A stretch of 64,000 nt of DNA from the NCBI RefSeq assembly GCF_004327355.1, contig NZ_QJUM01000006.1:62001-126000 (forward strand), in the 5' to 3' direction. The translations under genes were made by a program, and so were the position numbers. Positions 16,146 through 25,646 of this stretch are shown piece after piece (within the stretch, counting starts at the first letter, position 1; each line of letters opens with the position of its first letter). Origin of the DNA: Phytopseudomonas dryadis. Its GTDB lineage: Bacteria > Pseudomonadota > Gammaproteobacteria > Pseudomonadales > Pseudomonadaceae. Below the pieces are notes generated by a model. It was not told the origin of the DNA. It saw only the letters and a list, made by a program, of their open reading frames with translations, and made no database searches.

Positions 16146-17952
16146 TATTCACGGCGAGCGACAGCATCCCATCGAGGCCCACGGCGTGGTCGGCGACATG
16201 CGCAGCGCGGCGTTGATCGCCGACAGCGGCTGCGTGGATTTCTTCTGCTGGCCGGATTTCGACAGCCCGTCGATCTTCGCGGCGCTGCTCGATACGCCCG
16301 AGGCGGGCATTTTCCAGCTGGCGCCGGACCTGCCCGACGCGCGCCGCCAGCAGATCTACCTGCCCGACAGCAATGTGCTGCAGACGCGCTGGCTGGCCCG
16401 GGAGGCAGTGGTGGAAGTCACCGACCTGATGCCGATCGGAGTCGGCGAGGATGACCATCCCCGGCTGTTGCGGCGGGTGCGGGTGGTGCATGGCCGTGCC
16501 CGGGTACGCATGCGCTGTCGGGTGCGGCACGACTACAGCCGCGCGGCCAGCGTGGCCGAAAGCGACGGCGACGATGTCGGCTTTCACGCCGAGGGCCAGC
16601 CCAGTCTGCGCCTGGCCGCCACCCGGCCACTGCGCATCGAGCAGGGCAGTGCGCTGGCCGAATTCGTGCTCGAGCAGGGGCAGTGCGCCGAGTTCGTGCT
16701 CGGTGCCTTCGACGATCCCGCGGTGGTGGCCGGTGCCGGCGAGCAGTGCCTGCAGGAGACGCTGGCCTACTGGCGCCGCTGGCTGAAGCATTCCCGCTAC
16801 CGTGGCCGCTGGCGGGAAATGGTCAATCGTTCGGCGCTGGCGCTGAAACTGCTGACCTCGCGCAAGCACGGCGGCATCCTCGCCGCCGCCACCTTCGGCC
16901 TGCCGGAGGCCGCTCAGGGCGAGCGCAACTGGGACTACCGCTACACCTGGATCCGTGACGCTTCGTTCACCGTGTATGCGTTCATGCGGCTGGGTTTCGT
17001 CGAGGAGGCCAACGATTTCATGCGCTGGGTGCGGGCCCGGGTCGGCGATTGCACGGCTGAGCCGATGCACTTGCGCATCCTCTACAGCCTCGAAGGCGAG
17101 CAGGAGTTGCCGGAAAGCGAGCTGGACCATCTGGCCGGGCATGGCGGTGCACGGCCGGTGCGCATCGGCAATGAAGCCCATACCCAGCGGCAGCTGGATA
17201 TCTTCGGCGAGTTGCTGGATGCGGTGTACCTGGCCAACAAGTACGGCGAGGCGATTTCCCATGACGGCTGGCGGCATGTGGTCCATATCGTCGACCAGGT
17301 GTGCGACAGCTGGCGGCACAAGGATGTCGGTATCTGGGAGATACGCGGTGAGGAGCAGCACTTCCTGCATTCGCGACTGATGTGCTGGGTCGCTCTGGAT
17401 CGGGCCATCCGCCTGGCCAGCAAGCGCTCGCTGCCGGCCCCGTTCGCACGCTGGAACGAGCAGCGCCAGGCCATTCACGACGACATCTGGAACAACTTCT
17501 GGGACCCGGAGTGCGGCCATTTCATCCAGCGCCTCGGTAGCCAGGAACTGGATGGCTCGATGCTGCTGATGCCGCTGGTGCGTTTCGTCGGTGCCAGCGA
17601 CCCGCGCTGGCTGGCGACCCTGGACGCCATCGAACGCCACCTGGTGCGCGATGGCATGGTCTATCGCTACCGCAGCGATGACGGCCTGAAGGGCGAGGAG
17701 GGCGCTTTCGTCGCCTGCTCGTTCTGGTACGTGGAGTGCCTGGCCCGGGCCGGACGCGTCGAGCAGGCGCACCTGGAGTTCGAACAGTTGCTGCGTTACG
17801 CCAATCCGCTGGGACTCTATGCCGAGGAGCTCGACCCGCGTGGCCACCACCTGGGCAACACGCCCCAGGCGCTGAGCCACCTGGCGCTGATCAGCGCCGC
17901 CAGTTTCCTCGACCACAAGCTCAGCGGCGAACGCACCACCTGGCAGCCGTGA
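16138..17952 (+). CDS. Glycoside hydrolase family 15 protein (glucoamylase/trehalase-like)
   Basis: A 604-residue protein with the N-terminal beta-sandwich of bacterial GH15 enzymes (IEAHGVVGDMRSAALIADSG, DFFCWPDFDSPSIFAALLD) and a C-terminal alpha/alpha barrel. Barrel signatures are ERNWDYRYTWIRDASFTVYA (~residues 262-281), the catalytic acid in GIWEIRG and the proposed base region YAEELDPRGHHLGNTPQALSH near the C-terminus. No signal peptide is seen, so it acts in the cytoplasm. Members hydrolyse alpha-glucans or trehalose. The ATG at 16138 lies inside the end of the SDR gene, implying coupled translation. Confidence 0.9.
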   Translation: MADIHGERQHPIEAHGVVGDMRSAALIADSGCVDFFCWPDFDSPSIFAALLDTPEAGIFQLAPDLPDARRQQIYLPDSNVLQTRWLAREAVVEVTDLMPIGVGEDDHPRLLRRVRVVHGRARVRMRCRVRHDYSRAASVAESDGDDVGFHAEGQPSLRLAATRPLRIEQGSALAEFVLEQGQCAEFVLGAFDDPAVVAGAGEQCLQETLAYWRRWLKHSRYRGRWREMVNRSALALKLLTSRKHGGILAAATFGLPEAAQGERNWDYRYTWIRDASFTVYAFMRLGFVEEANDFMRWVRARVGDCTAEPMHLRILYSLEGEQELPESELDHLAGHGGARPVRIGNEAHTQRQLDIFGELLDAVYLANKYGEAISHDGWRHVVHIVDQVCDSWRHKDVGIWEIRGEEQHFLHSRLMCWVALDRAIRLASKRSLPAPFARWNEQRQAIHDDIWNNFWDPECGHFIQRLGSQELDGSMLLMPLVRFVGASDPRWLATLDAIERHLVRDGMVYRYRSDDGLKGEEGAFVACSFWYVECLARAGRVEQAHLEFEQLLRYANPLGLYAEELDPRGHHLGNTPQALSHLALISAASFLDHKLSGERTTWQP

Positions 17953-17959
17953 GCGCGAG

Positions 17960-18211
17960 TCAGGCGTGATCGTTGCCGGGGTTCGTCGGTGGCGTCCTGC
18001 GTACCGGGAACACGTCGAGAATCTCGATGCCCAGTTGGTTCATCAGCTGTTTCACCGAGGTCGGCGTGTCGCTGGCGCCGGGCGTACGGTCGGCAGGCAG
18101 CTCCGCGTTGAGTACGGTGAATTCGACCGCCTTCATATTGGGGATGAACTTGGTGGTGATGGTTTGGAATCGCCTTTCGCCGTTACGCGAATAGATGATC
18201 AAACAATCCAT
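17960..18211 (-). CDS. Small hypothetical protein, 83 residues
   Basis: The frame MDCLIIYSRNGERRFQTITTKFIPNMKAVEF... reads as a compact soluble protein with mixed beta/alpha character; the C-terminal part ...SVKQLMNQLGIEILDVFPVRR is helical then extended. AGGGGAC precedes the ATG at 18209-18211. It is convergent with the GH15 gene, eight bases apart. I do not recognise a family. Its balanced composition, unlike that of antisense shadow frames, supports it as real. Confidence 0.6.
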   Translation of the reverse strand: MDCLIIYSRNGERRFQTITTKFIPNMKAVEFTVLNAELPADRTPGASDTPTSVKQLMNQLGIEILDVFPVRRTPPTNPGNDHA

Positions 18212-18406
18212 GGCTAGAACGTCCCCTTGAGTCCTGTTGACGATTTCAGTGCGTGCTGCATGGCTGCAGCAAAGGGTCGACGCTCTGCGCCCGTCCTTTG
18301 GCCTGTCCCTGAAGTATCGCGTTCCGGCGATCCCCGAGTTCTCAGAATAGGCGATAAAGACCCGGGGGAAAAGGCTTGCTGGAGCGGCTCGTGCCGGTTG
18401 CCGCGG

Positions 18407-19261
18407 TCAGCTCCCCGCGCGCAGGCCCGACCAGGCCACGGCGCTCAGGATCAGGGCGCCGCCGAGCAGCATGCCGCCGCTGGGAACCGCGCCGAACAGC
18501 AGCCAGGCGCCGGCGATGGCGTACACCGGCTCGACGGCGATCACCACCGCGGCGGTGTTGGTCCTGACCTGCCTGAGGGCGGCGATGAACAGGCTGTAGG
18601 CCAGCCCGGTGCAGAATACCCCGAGCGCCATCAGCAGCAGCCAGTCGCGGCCTTCGATCAGCGGCAGCTCCCGCCACAGCAGCGGGGCGAGCAGGGCGCT
18701 GATGGCCAGGCACTGCCACCAGCAGGCCGGCAGCCCCCCGACATTGCTGGAGAAATGCTTGTTGGCCACGGCAATGGCGGCGTAGCTGGCGCCTGACAGC
18801 ACGCCCCAGAGCAGCCCCGCGGTGCTGCCGTCGTCGAGGTCGAAGGACGGCGTGACCAGCACCAGGCCAACCGATACCAGGATCAGGATCAGGCCGTCGG
18901 CGCGCCCCAGGCGCTGGCCGAACAGCAGCCGTTCGATCAGCGCGGTGAAGGCCGGAAACGAGGCGAAACCCAATGTCGCCACCGCCACGCCGCCGGTCTG
19001 CACCGCGACGAAGAACAGCAGCCAGTGCATGCCCAGCGCCGCGCCCGTGGCCAGCAGCTTGCCCGCCGTCGTCACGGACACCCCGTGCCAGGGCCGCTGC
19101 CGCAGGCACAGGCACAACAGGCTGATGGCGAGCAGGGCGAAGGCCGCCCGGCCAAGGACGATCATGCCGGCGCTGACCGTCAGGGATTTGCCGAGCAGGG
19201 CGGAAATGCCGACCAGGAGGGCGGCGCCGTGCAATTGCAGGTGGGCGGTGTATCGGCTCAT
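18407..19261 (-). CDS. EamA-family (drug/metabolite) transporter
   Basis: A 284-residue protein with ten hydrophobic segments in two EamA repeats. The first runs from LHGAALLVGISALLGK to SVGLVLVTPSF, the second from GLLWGVLSGASYAAIAVANK to GGALILSAVAWSGL. Members of the DMT superfamily export amino acids or other metabolites; the substrate is not predictable. It is divergent from a LysR regulator 107 bases away, the usual layout in which the regulator controls the transporter. Confidence 0.87.
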   Translation of the reverse strand: MSRYTAHLQLHGAALLVGISALLGKSLTVSAGMIVLGRAAFALLAISLLCLCLRQRPWHGVSVTTAGKLLATGAALGMHWLLFFVAVQTGGVAVATLGFASFPAFTALIERLLFGQRLGRADGLILILVSVGLVLVTPSFDLDDGSTAGLLWGVLSGASYAAIAVANKHFSSNVGGLPACWWQCLAISALLAPLLWRELPLIEGRDWLLLMALGVFCTGLAYSLFIAALRQVRTNTAAVVIAVEPVYAIAGAWLLFGAVPSGGMLLGGALILSAVAWSGLRAGS

Positions 19262-19342
19262 GGCGTGCTGTCGCGGGTGAGGGAGGCGGCCATGGTGGCG
19301 CCGAACGCTCGTCCCGTAAAACGGATTAAACTGGGTTAAGTT

Positions 19343-19357
19343 ATTCGAAAAACGAAT
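19343..19357. promoter_or_regulatory. Candidate LysR-type operator, ATTCG-N5-CGAAT
   Basis: A perfect 5-5-5 palindrome (ATTCG, AAAAA, CGAAT) in the 107-base gap between the divergent eamA-like and lysR-like genes, 11 bases before the lysR start. Interrupted dyads at this place typically bind the LysR protein. Assignment is by position. Confidence 0.45.
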
Positions 19358-19368
19358 GGTGATGACCG

Positions 19369-20235
19369 ATGGCCCGAGAGGATTTGCAGATCGACTGGTT
19401 GCAGGCCTTCGTGACCGTGGTCGGCAGCGGTTCGCTGACCGCCGCCGCCGCTCAACTGGCGCGCTCGCAGTCGGCGGTGAGCATGCAGATCAAGAAGCTC
19501 GAAGCTGCCGTCGGCCGGCCCTTGCTGTTGCGCGGCCCACGGCACCTGAGCCTGACGCCGGCCGGTGAGGAACTGCTCGGCTATGCGCGCAAGCTGCTGT
19601 CGGTACACAGCGAAGCCCTGCTGGCGCTGCGCGGCGCTCGCCTGCAGGGCAAGGTATCGCTGGGTATTCCCGACGACTATGCGCTGGGTTACCTGACGCC
19701 CTTGCTCAACAGCTTCGCCGCTCAGCAGCCGGCGGTCGAGGTGAGCCTGGTCTGCGAACCCTCCACGCGACTGATCCCCAAGGTGGAAAGCGGCGAGCTG
19801 GATGTCGCCATCGTCACCCGCGACAAGCCGCAGCGTGGCGAACTGTTGTTTCGTGAGGAGCTGGTATGGGTCGGCAATGCCCGCCAGGAAACCTGGCGGC
19901 AGACACCGCTGCCGATTGCCGTGTACGAACTGGGCAGCCAGGCGCGCAGCCGCATTCTCAAGGCCGTTGGCGCCCTCGGGCGCAGCTATCGGGTGGTCTA
20001 CAGCAGCCCCAGCGTTGCCGGGCAGCTGGCGGTTGCCGAGAGTGGCGCGGCGCTCGGGGTACTGACCCGCTGCAGTGTGCCGGCTTCACTGCAGATCCTC
20101 GGCGCCGCCCAGGGCTTGCCGGGGCTGCCGATGCTCGAGGTGGTCGCCCTGCGTTGCCGGGCGTCGGCCACGCCGGCGCTGGTCGATGCGCTGTACGGTC
20201 AGGTCCTGCAGACATTGCGCCGCGATTTCGAATGA
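19369..20235 (+). CDS. LysR-family transcriptional regulator
   Basis: A 288-residue protein. The N-terminal winged helix-turn-helix is clear: WLQAFVTVVGSGSLTAAAAQLARSQSAVSMQIKKLEAAVGRPLLLR (residues ~9-54). A periplasmic-binding-like effector domain follows, with KVSLGIPDDYALGYLTPLL and ELDVAIVTRD. The effector is unknown. The ATG at 19369 gives the normal distance to the HTH although its ribosome-binding site is weak. It is divergent from the EamA transporter and likely controls it; the nitronate monooxygenase-like gene 59 bases downstream could be cotranscribed. Confidence 0.9.
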   Translation: MAREDLQIDWLQAFVTVVGSGSLTAAAAQLARSQSAVSMQIKKLEAAVGRPLLLRGPRHLSLTPAGEELLGYARKLLSVHSEALLALRGARLQGKVSLGIPDDYALGYLTPLLNSFAAQQPAVEVSLVCEPSTRLIPKVESGELDVAIVTRDKPQRGELLFREELVWVGNARQETWRQTPLPIAVYELGSQARSRILKAVGALGRSYRVVYSSPSVAGQLAVAESGAALGVLTRCSVPASLQILGAAQGLPGLPMLEVVALRCRASATPALVDALYGQVLQTLRRDFE

Positions 20236-20294
20236 AGCTGGCCGCCGGCACGCTATAGTCGCAGGCTTCTACTGCCCGGATGGAGGAACAACCG

Positions 20295-21350
20295 ATGAGC
20301 CACGCACTGCTGAATGTCGCTTACCCGATCATTCAGGCGCCCATGGCGGGCACCGCCACGCCCAAGCTGGCCGCCGCGGTGAGCAATGCCGGTGGGCTGG
20401 GCTCGATCTCCATCGCCGCGGTGGACGCCGAGACCGGGCGGCAGATGATCCGCGACACCCGCGGCGCTACGCGCAAGCCATTCAACGTCAATGTCTTCTG
20501 CCACCAGCGCAGCACTGCGGATGCCGCGCTGGAACGGGCCTGGCTGGCGCATCTGCAGCCGTACTTCGCCGAGTTCGGGGTGCCGGCGCCCGCCGCCATC
20601 GGTGACATCTACAGCAGTTTCCACGATGACGACGCCCAGCTCGAGGTACTGCTCGAAGAGTGCCCGCCGATCGTCAGCTTTCACCTTGGCTTGCCGCCGC
20701 AAAGCCGTATCGACGCCCTGAAAAACGCCGGCATCACCCTGCTGGCCTCGGCCACCACCCTGGAAGAAGGGCGGTTGCTGGAACAGGCCGGTATCGACCT
20801 GATCGTCGCCCAGGGCATCGAAGCGGGCGGCCACCGTGGCGTGTTCGACCCGCTGCGCGGTGACCAGGGCATCGGCACCTTCGCCCTGGTGCGTCTGCTG
20901 GTCAGCCAGCTGTCGCGGCCGGTGATCGCCGCGGGCGGCATCATGGATGGTGCCGGCATCGCCGCCGCGCTGACGCTGGGCGCTTGCGCCGCGCAATTGG
21001 GAACGGCCTTCGTGCTCTGCCCGGAGTCGGCCGCCAACGCCGGCTACCGGGCCATGCTCGGTAGCGAGAGGGCGCGCGTCACCCAGGTCACCACGGTGAT
21101 TTCCGGGCGTCCGGCGCGGGGCATACGCAACCGCTTCATGGCCGAGGTCGGCGCCGCGGGCCATCCGCCGGTACCGGGTTTCGGCATCGCCTACGATGCC
21201 GGCAAGCAACTGATCGCCGCAGCGGCCCAGGCCGGCAATCACGAATTCGCCGCCCACTGGGCCGGGCAGGGCGCGGCGCTGGCGCGTTCGCTGCCGGCCG
21301 CCGAACTGCTGGCGCTGCTGCATCGGGAATACCTGGCGGCAATGGCCTGA
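20295..21350 (+). CDS. Nitronate monooxygenase (2-nitropropane dioxygenase) family protein
   Basis: A 351-residue FMN-dependent TIM barrel of the NMO family. Motifs in order: [28 protein letters not shown] (residues ~9-36), [29 protein letters not shown] (catalytic His region and phosphate loop) and [20 protein letters not shown]. The family oxidises nitronates such as propionate-3-nitronate to malonic semialdehyde, a detoxification role. MSHALL at 20295 was chosen because GGAGG lies at 20281-20285; the ATG at 20280 overlaps that signal. Confidence 0.88.
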   Translation: MSHALLNVAYPIIQAPMAGTATPKLAAAVSNAGGLGSISIAAVDAETGRQMIRDTRGATRKPFNVNVFCHQRSTADAALERAWLAHLQPYFAEFGVPAPAAIGDIYSSFHDDDAQLEVLLEECPPIVSFHLGLPPQSRIDALKNAGITLLASATTLEEGRLLEQAGIDLIVAQGIEAGGHRGVFDPLRGDQGIGTFALVRLLVSQLSRPVIAAGGIMDGAGIAAALTLGACAAQLGTAFVLCPESAANAGYRAMLGSERARVTQVTTVISGRPARGIRNRFMAEVGAAGHPPVPGFGIAYDAGKQLIAAAAQAGNHEFAAHWAGQGAALARSLPAAELLALLHREYLAAMA

Positions 21351-21366
21351 GAGGGACGGCCGGGCG

Positions 21367-21732
21367 TCAGTCCGCCGGGCGCAAGGCCCGGCTGGAAATG
21401 CTGATGCCATTGCCGTCCGGGTCCTTGGCGTTGGCGAAGGCGTAGCCCCGGGCCTGGTGCGTGGGGCCGAATTCCAGGCCCTGGGTCAGCGCCCGCGCCT
21501 TGAAGGCGTCCAGCTGTTCGACATCGAACACCAGCTTGACCCGTGCCTGATTGAGGCGCAGGGACTTGGCGGCACGCTGCACGAGCAGCACCAGCCCACC
21601 ACGGGGATGGCGCAGTTCGACCAGGCCATCTTCCTCCTCCCCGGCGACGAAGCCGAAATGGCGACTGTAGAAGGTGCAGGTTCTGCTCACGTCGTTGGCG
21701 TACAGCATGACGCGGTTGATCGGTGCGCTCAT
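21367..21732 (-). CDS. VOC (glyoxalase/bleomycin-resistance fold) family protein
   Basis: A 121-residue single VOC module: RVMLYANDVSRTCTFYSRHFGF at the N-terminus, VKLVFDVEQLDAFKARALTQGLEF in the middle and YAFANAKDPDGNGISI at the end, the standard beta-alpha-beta-beta-beta pattern. Members bind a metal and act as lyases, dioxygenases or drug-binding proteins; the substrate cannot be told. It lies 38 bases downstream of the DUF5064-like gene on the same strand. Confidence 0.83.
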   Translation of the reverse strand: MSAPINRVMLYANDVSRTCTFYSRHFGFVAGEEEDGLVELRHPRGGLVLLVQRAAKSLRLNQARVKLVFDVEQLDAFKARALTQGLEFGPTHQARGYAFANAKDPDGNGISISSRALRPAD

Positions 21733-21770
21733 CTACGGCTCTCTCGGCGGGTGTTCGCGCGGTAACGCGG

Positions 21771-22127
21771 CTAGCACAGGTGTTCCGGCTTGACCGGTTC
21801 GCCTGGCCGGGCGTGCAACTGCTGGCGGATGTCCTCGAACATCAGGTCGTACTGGCGATGGGCGTGCAGCGGATGCACGGCGGCAGTCGGCAGGCCATTG
21901 CGCACGGCGATGCGGGTGGCATTGCTGGCGAAGTTGAAGGCGGTGTCGCGGGGCAGTTCGAAGCTGTCCGCGAAGGCCTTGCCGTTGATTTCCCCGGACA
22001 TGTCGAAATGCACGACCGTCTCGTGCTCGGCGTTCTGGCGCACCTCGTAGCACACGCTGATCTCGAAGCCGATCTCGCCGGGGAGCAGGGGCGTGTAGTG
22101 GATATGCAACTGACCGGGTTTGAACAT
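21771..22127 (-). CDS. DUF5064-like hypothetical protein at the end of the arc operon
   Basis: About 118 residues from MFKPGQLHIHYTP, with AGGAG upstream; an in-frame ATG at 22214 would overlap arcC. The protein looks like a small beta-rich domain (GFEISVCYEVRQNAEHETVVHFDMSG) followed by a helix (FEDIRQQLHARPG). It resembles the DUF5064 family found mainly in Pseudomonas, by recollection. It begins 37 bases after the arcC stop on the same strand, so it may be the distal gene of the arc transcript. Function unknown. Confidence 0.65.
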   Translation of the reverse strand: MFKPGQLHIHYTPLLPGEIGFEISVCYEVRQNAEHETVVHFDMSGEINGKAFADSFELPRDTAFNFASNATRIAVRNGLPTAAVHPLHAHRQYDLMFEDIRQQLHARPGEPVKPEHLC

Positions 22128-22164
22128 GCTGGCAATTCTCCTGTGAAAGTTTGGGCTGTGCGGT

Positions 22165-23094
22165 TCAGCGATAACGTATGCCGGTCGCCGAGAGGCTGAC
22201 CCGCGTTCCGCCATGGCCCGTGACGATCGCCTCGATATCGGCCAGGGCGCCGATCACCGCGTCCTTGGCGGTATGGCGGGCGAACTCGCAGGCGGCCTGT
22301 ACCTTCGGGCCCATGGAGCCGGCGGCGAAGTCGAGCTGTTGCAGTGCATCGGGGTGGGCGCTGGCAATGGCCCGTTGCGTCGGTTGTTTCCAGTCGAGGT
22401 AGGCCGCGTCGACATCGGTGGCGATCACCAGCAGGTCGGCCTGGAGTTGTTCGGCCAGCAGGGCCGAGCACAGGTCCTTGTCGATCACCGCTTCCACGCC
22501 TTCGAGCCTGCCGTTTTCGGCGTAGCGCGTCGGGATGCCGCCGCCGCCGGCACAGATCACCACACTGCCCTGTTCCAGCAGCCACTGCACCGGGCGGATT
22601 TCGAAGATCCGCTTCGGCCGGGGGCTGGCCACCACACGGCGGAAGCCGTCACCGTCGGCGGCGATGCTCCAGCCTTTCTCGGCGGCCAGGCGTTCGGCCG
22701 CGGCCTTGTCGTACACCGGGCCGATGGGTTTGCTCGGGTGCTGGAACGCCGGGTCGTCGGCGTCCACTTCCACCTGGGTGAGCAGGGTGGCCAGCGGGGT
22801 CTCGAACGGCAGCAGGTTGCCCAGTTCCTGTTCGATCAGGTAGCCGATCATGCCTTCGGTCTGGGCGCCGAGCACGTCCAGCGGATAGGGGCTGACCGGG
22901 GTGTAGGCGGCGGCCTGCAGCGACAGCAGGCCGACCTGCGGGCCATTGCCATGGGCCACCACCAGTTCGTTGCCGGGCGCGATGCGGGCGATCTGCCGGC
23001 AGGCGAGCTGGATATTGGCGCGCTGGTTTTCCGCGCTCATGGGTTCGCCGCGGCGCAACAGGGCGTTGCCGCCCAGGGCGATGACGATGCGCAT
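22165..23094 (-). CDS. arcC: Carbamate kinase
   Basis: A 309-residue amino-acid-kinase-fold protein beginning [19 protein letters not shown], with [42 protein letters not shown] and [14 protein letters not shown]. All are hallmarks of carbamate kinase. It converts carbamoyl phosphate and ADP to ATP, CO2 and ammonia, the energy-yielding last step of the arginine deiminase pathway. The start has AGGAG upstream. Normally arcC follows arcB closely; here 232 bases containing a palindromic element separate them. Confidence 0.96.
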   Translation of the reverse strand: MRIVIALGGNALLRRGEPMSAENQRANIQLACRQIARIAPGNELVVAHGNGPQVGLLSLQAAAYTPVSPYPLDVLGAQTEGMIGYLIEQELGNLLPFETPLATLLTQVEVDADDPAFQHPSKPIGPVYDKAAAERLAAEKGWSIAADGDGFRRVVASPRPKRIFEIRPVQWLLEQGSVVICAGGGGIPTRYAENGRLEGVEAVIDKDLCSALLAEQLQADLLVIATDVDAAYLDWKQPTQRAIASAHPDALQQLDFAAGSMGPKVQAACEFARHTAKDAVIGALADIEAIVTGHGGTRVSLSATGIRYR

Positions 23095-23115
23095 GGGAAT
23101 CTCCTGGTTGGCTGA

Positions 23116-23255
23116 GAGGGTGTTTACAAATTACTGCGCTCGGCCATGCTGCGTTGAAATCAGCCTCAAAATGCTCATGTACAGCTCGTACACTGCGCTT
23201 TTTCTGCTGATTTCGCCTTGCCTGGCCATCGCTCGCTACTTTTCTAAACACCCTC
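23116..23255. repeat. 140-bp palindromic MITE/REP-like element between arcB and arcC
   Basis: Perfect 11-bp terminal inverted repeats, GAGGGTGTTTA (23116-23126) and TAAACACCCTC (23245-23255), bound the element. Further symmetric pairs lie inside (GAAATCAGC and GCTGATTTC) around a central GTAC-AGCTC-GTAC. The RNA would fold into one long imperfect hairpin. It encodes nothing and sits within the arc operon, between the arcB stop and the arcC start. Confidence 0.85.
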
Positions 23256-23326
23256 TGAAGGGCCCTCGCGGTTGAAGCCGCTCCCACGGGGAGGCGACTT
23301 CATCAGTACCGCGCCGGACGGGATGG

Positions 23327-24337
23327 TTACAAGTCGGCCAGGGTCGAGACGAGGATCGCCTTGATGCTGTGCATGCGGTTTTCCGCCTGTTCGAAGGCGA
23401 TGTTGCAGGGCGACTCGAACACCTCTTCGGTCACCTCGATGCCACCGGCCAGGTGCGGGTATTGCGCGGCGATCTGCTGGCCGACCTTGGTTTCGCAGTT
23501 GTGGAACGCCGGCAGGCAGTGCATGAATTTCGCCCGCGGGTTGCCGGTGGCTTTCATCAGTTCGCTGTTGACCTGGTAGGGCAGCAGCTGGGCGATACGT
23601 TCGCCCCAGGCCTCTACCGGCTCGCCCATGGACACCCAGACGTCGGTGTGCACGAAGTCCACGCCCCGCACCGCTTCCCTCGGCTCTTCGCTGAGGGTGA
23701 TACGCGCGCCGCTCTGCTCGGCGAAGGCGTGGCAGGCGTCGAGATGCTCCTGGTGCGGCCAGAGGGCCTTGGGCGCGGCGATGCGCACGTCCATGCCGAG
23801 CTTGGCGCCGACCAGCAGCAGCGAGTTGCCCATGTTGTTGCGGGCATCGCCCAGGTAGGCGTAGCTGATGTCGTGCAGCGGCTTGTCGCTGTGCTCGAGC
23901 ATGGTCAGCACGTCGGCGATCATCTGCGTAGGGTGGTACTCATCGGTCAGGCCGTTGAACACCGGCACGCCGGCGTATTTCGCCAGTTCCTCGACGATGT
24001 CCTGCCTGAAGCCGCGGTACTCGATGGCGTGGTACATGCGCCCGAGCACCCGGGCGGTGTCCTTCATGCTTTCCTTGTGGCCGATCTGCGAGGAGTTGGG
24101 GTCGATGTAGGTGACGTTGGCGCCCTGGTCGTAGGCGGCCACCTCGAAGGCGCAGCGGGTGCGGGTCGAGGTCTTCTCGAAGATCAGCGCGATGTTCTTG
24201 CCCTTGAGGTGCTGCTGTTCGGTGCCGGTGTACCTGGCCCGCTTCAGGTCGCGCGACAGGTCGAGCAGAAAGCGCAGTTCGCGCGGCGTGTGGTGCATCA
24301 GGCTGAGCAGGTGGCGGTTACGCATGTTGAACGACAT
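23327..24337 (-). CDS. arcB: Ornithine carbamoyltransferase, catabolic
   Basis: A 336-residue protein with the carbamoyl-phosphate motif [18 protein letters not shown] (residues ~55-72), the central [15 protein letters not shown] and the ornithine-binding HCLPAFHN. In the arc pathway it runs towards phosphorolysis of citrulline to ornithine and carbamoyl phosphate. The length and N-terminus ([18 protein letters not shown]) fit the catabolic ArcB type rather than the shorter anabolic ArgF. Ribosome-binding site GAGGAAC precedes the ATG. It lies 45 bases after arcA. Confidence 0.95.
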   Translation of the reverse strand: MSFNMRNRHLLSLMHHTPRELRFLLDLSRDLKRARYTGTEQQHLKGKNIALIFEKTSTRTRCAFEVAAYDQGANVTYIDPNSSQIGHKESMKDTARVLGRMYHAIEYRGFRQDIVEELAKYAGVPVFNGLTDEYHPTQMIADVLTMLEHSDKPLHDISYAYLGDARNNMGNSLLLVGAKLGMDVRIAAPKALWPHQEHLDACHAFAEQSGARITLSEEPREAVRGVDFVHTDVWVSMGEPVEAWGERIAQLLPYQVNSELMKATGNPRAKFMHCLPAFHNCETKVGQQIAAQYPHLAGGIEVTEEVFESPCNIAFEQAENRMHSIKAILVSTLADL

Positions 24338-24382
24338 GGGGTGTTCCTCGTGGCACGGCGGGGGGCTCGTCCCCGCTCGGTC

Positions 24383-25633
24383 TCAGTAATCGATGGCGTC
24401 GCGGATGATCGGGCAGGTCATGCAATGGCCGCCGCCACGTCCGCGGCCCAGTTCGCTGGCGCTGATGGTGATGACTTCGACACCGGCCTTGCGCAACTGG
24501 GTGTTGGTGTAGGTGTTGCGGTCGTAGCCGATCACCACGCCGGGCTCCAGGGCCACCACGTTGTTGCCGTCGTCCCATTGCTCGCGTTCGGCGGCGAAGG
24601 CGTTGCCGCCGGTTTCCACCACGCGCAGGGCCTTGAGGCCGAGCGCCGCGGCGACGCTGTCGACGAAGCTGGCTTCTTCGCGGCGCACGTCGATGCCGCC
24701 GGGCTTGCTCTCGTCGGGGCGCAGGGAGAAGGGCACGATGGCGTTGGCCACCTCGGGGAAGATGGTCACCAGGTCGCGGTCGCAGAAGCTGAACACCGTG
24801 TCCAGGTGCATCGCCGAGCGTGAGCGGGGCAGGCCGGCGACGATCACCCGTTCCACCGCCTGCTGCCTGAACAGGTTCTGCGCCAGTTGGCCGATGGCCT
24901 GGCGCGACGAGCGTTCGCCCATACCGATCAGCACCACGCCGTTGCCGATCGGCATGACATCGCCGCCTTCCAGGGTGGCGCTGCCGTGATCCACGTCCGG
25001 GTCGCCGTACCAGACCTTGAAGTCGGCCCCGGCGAACTGCGGATGGAACCTGTAGATGGCGCTGGCCAGCAGGGTTTCCTGGCGCCGCGCCGGCCAGTAC
25101 ATCGGGTTGAGCGTCACCCCGCCATGGATCCAGCAGGTGGTGTCGCGGGTGAACTGGGTGTTGGGCAGCGGTGGCAGGATGAAGCTGGAATGGCCGAGGA
25201 AATCGCGGAACATCTGGATCGTCTGACCGCCGAAGCTGTCCGGCAGGTCGTCGGCGGACACCCCGCCGATCAGGTACTCGGCGATATGCCTGGGCTCCAG
25301 GCTGCGCAGCCAGCTCTTGACCTCGTTGACCAGGCCCAGGCCGACCAGGTTCGCCGTCACCTTGCGTTCGAGAATCCACTCCAGGGCCTCGGGCATGGCG
25401 ACCACATCGGTCAGCAGGTTGTGCATTTCCAGCACCTCGACGTCGCGCTCGCGCATCTTGGTGACGAAGTCGAAGTGGTCGCGTTTGGCCTGGGCGACCC
25501 AGAGCACGTCGTCGAACAGCAGTTCGTCGCAGTTGTTCGGCGTCAGGCGTTGATGTGCCAGACCCGGCGAACAGACCAGCACCTTGCGCAGCTTGCCGGC
25601 TTCGGAATGGACCCCGAGAGGGACAGTGGACAT
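24383..25633 (-). CDS. arcA: Arginine deiminase
   Basis: A 416-residue protein of the guanidino-group-modifying superfamily. Signatures are [26 protein letters not shown] at the start, [24 protein letters not shown], the catalytic His in [11 protein letters not shown] and the catalytic Cys near the end in [13 protein letters not shown]. It hydrolyses arginine to citrulline and ammonia, first step of the deiminase pathway, giving energy under oxygen limitation and acid resistance. The ATG has GGAGA upstream; arcD ends only 13 bases before. Confidence 0.97.
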   Translation of the reverse strand: MSTVPLGVHSEAGKLRKVLVCSPGLAHQRLTPNNCDELLFDDVLWVAQAKRDHFDFVTKMRERDVEVLEMHNLLTDVVAMPEALEWILERKVTANLVGLGLVNEVKSWLRSLEPRHIAEYLIGGVSADDLPDSFGGQTIQMFRDFLGHSSFILPPLPNTQFTRDTTCWIHGGVTLNPMYWPARRQETLLASAIYRFHPQFAGADFKVWYGDPDVDHGSATLEGGDVMPIGNGVVLIGMGERSSRQAIGQLAQNLFRQQAVERVIVAGLPRSRSAMHLDTVFSFCDRDLVTIFPEVANAIVPFSLRPDESKPGGIDVRREEASFVDSVAAALGLKALRVVETGGNAFAAEREQWDDGNNVVALEPGVVIGYDRNTYTNTQLRKAGVEVITISASELGRGRGGGHCMTCPIIRDAIDY

Positions 25634-25646
25634 GGTGATTTCTCCT

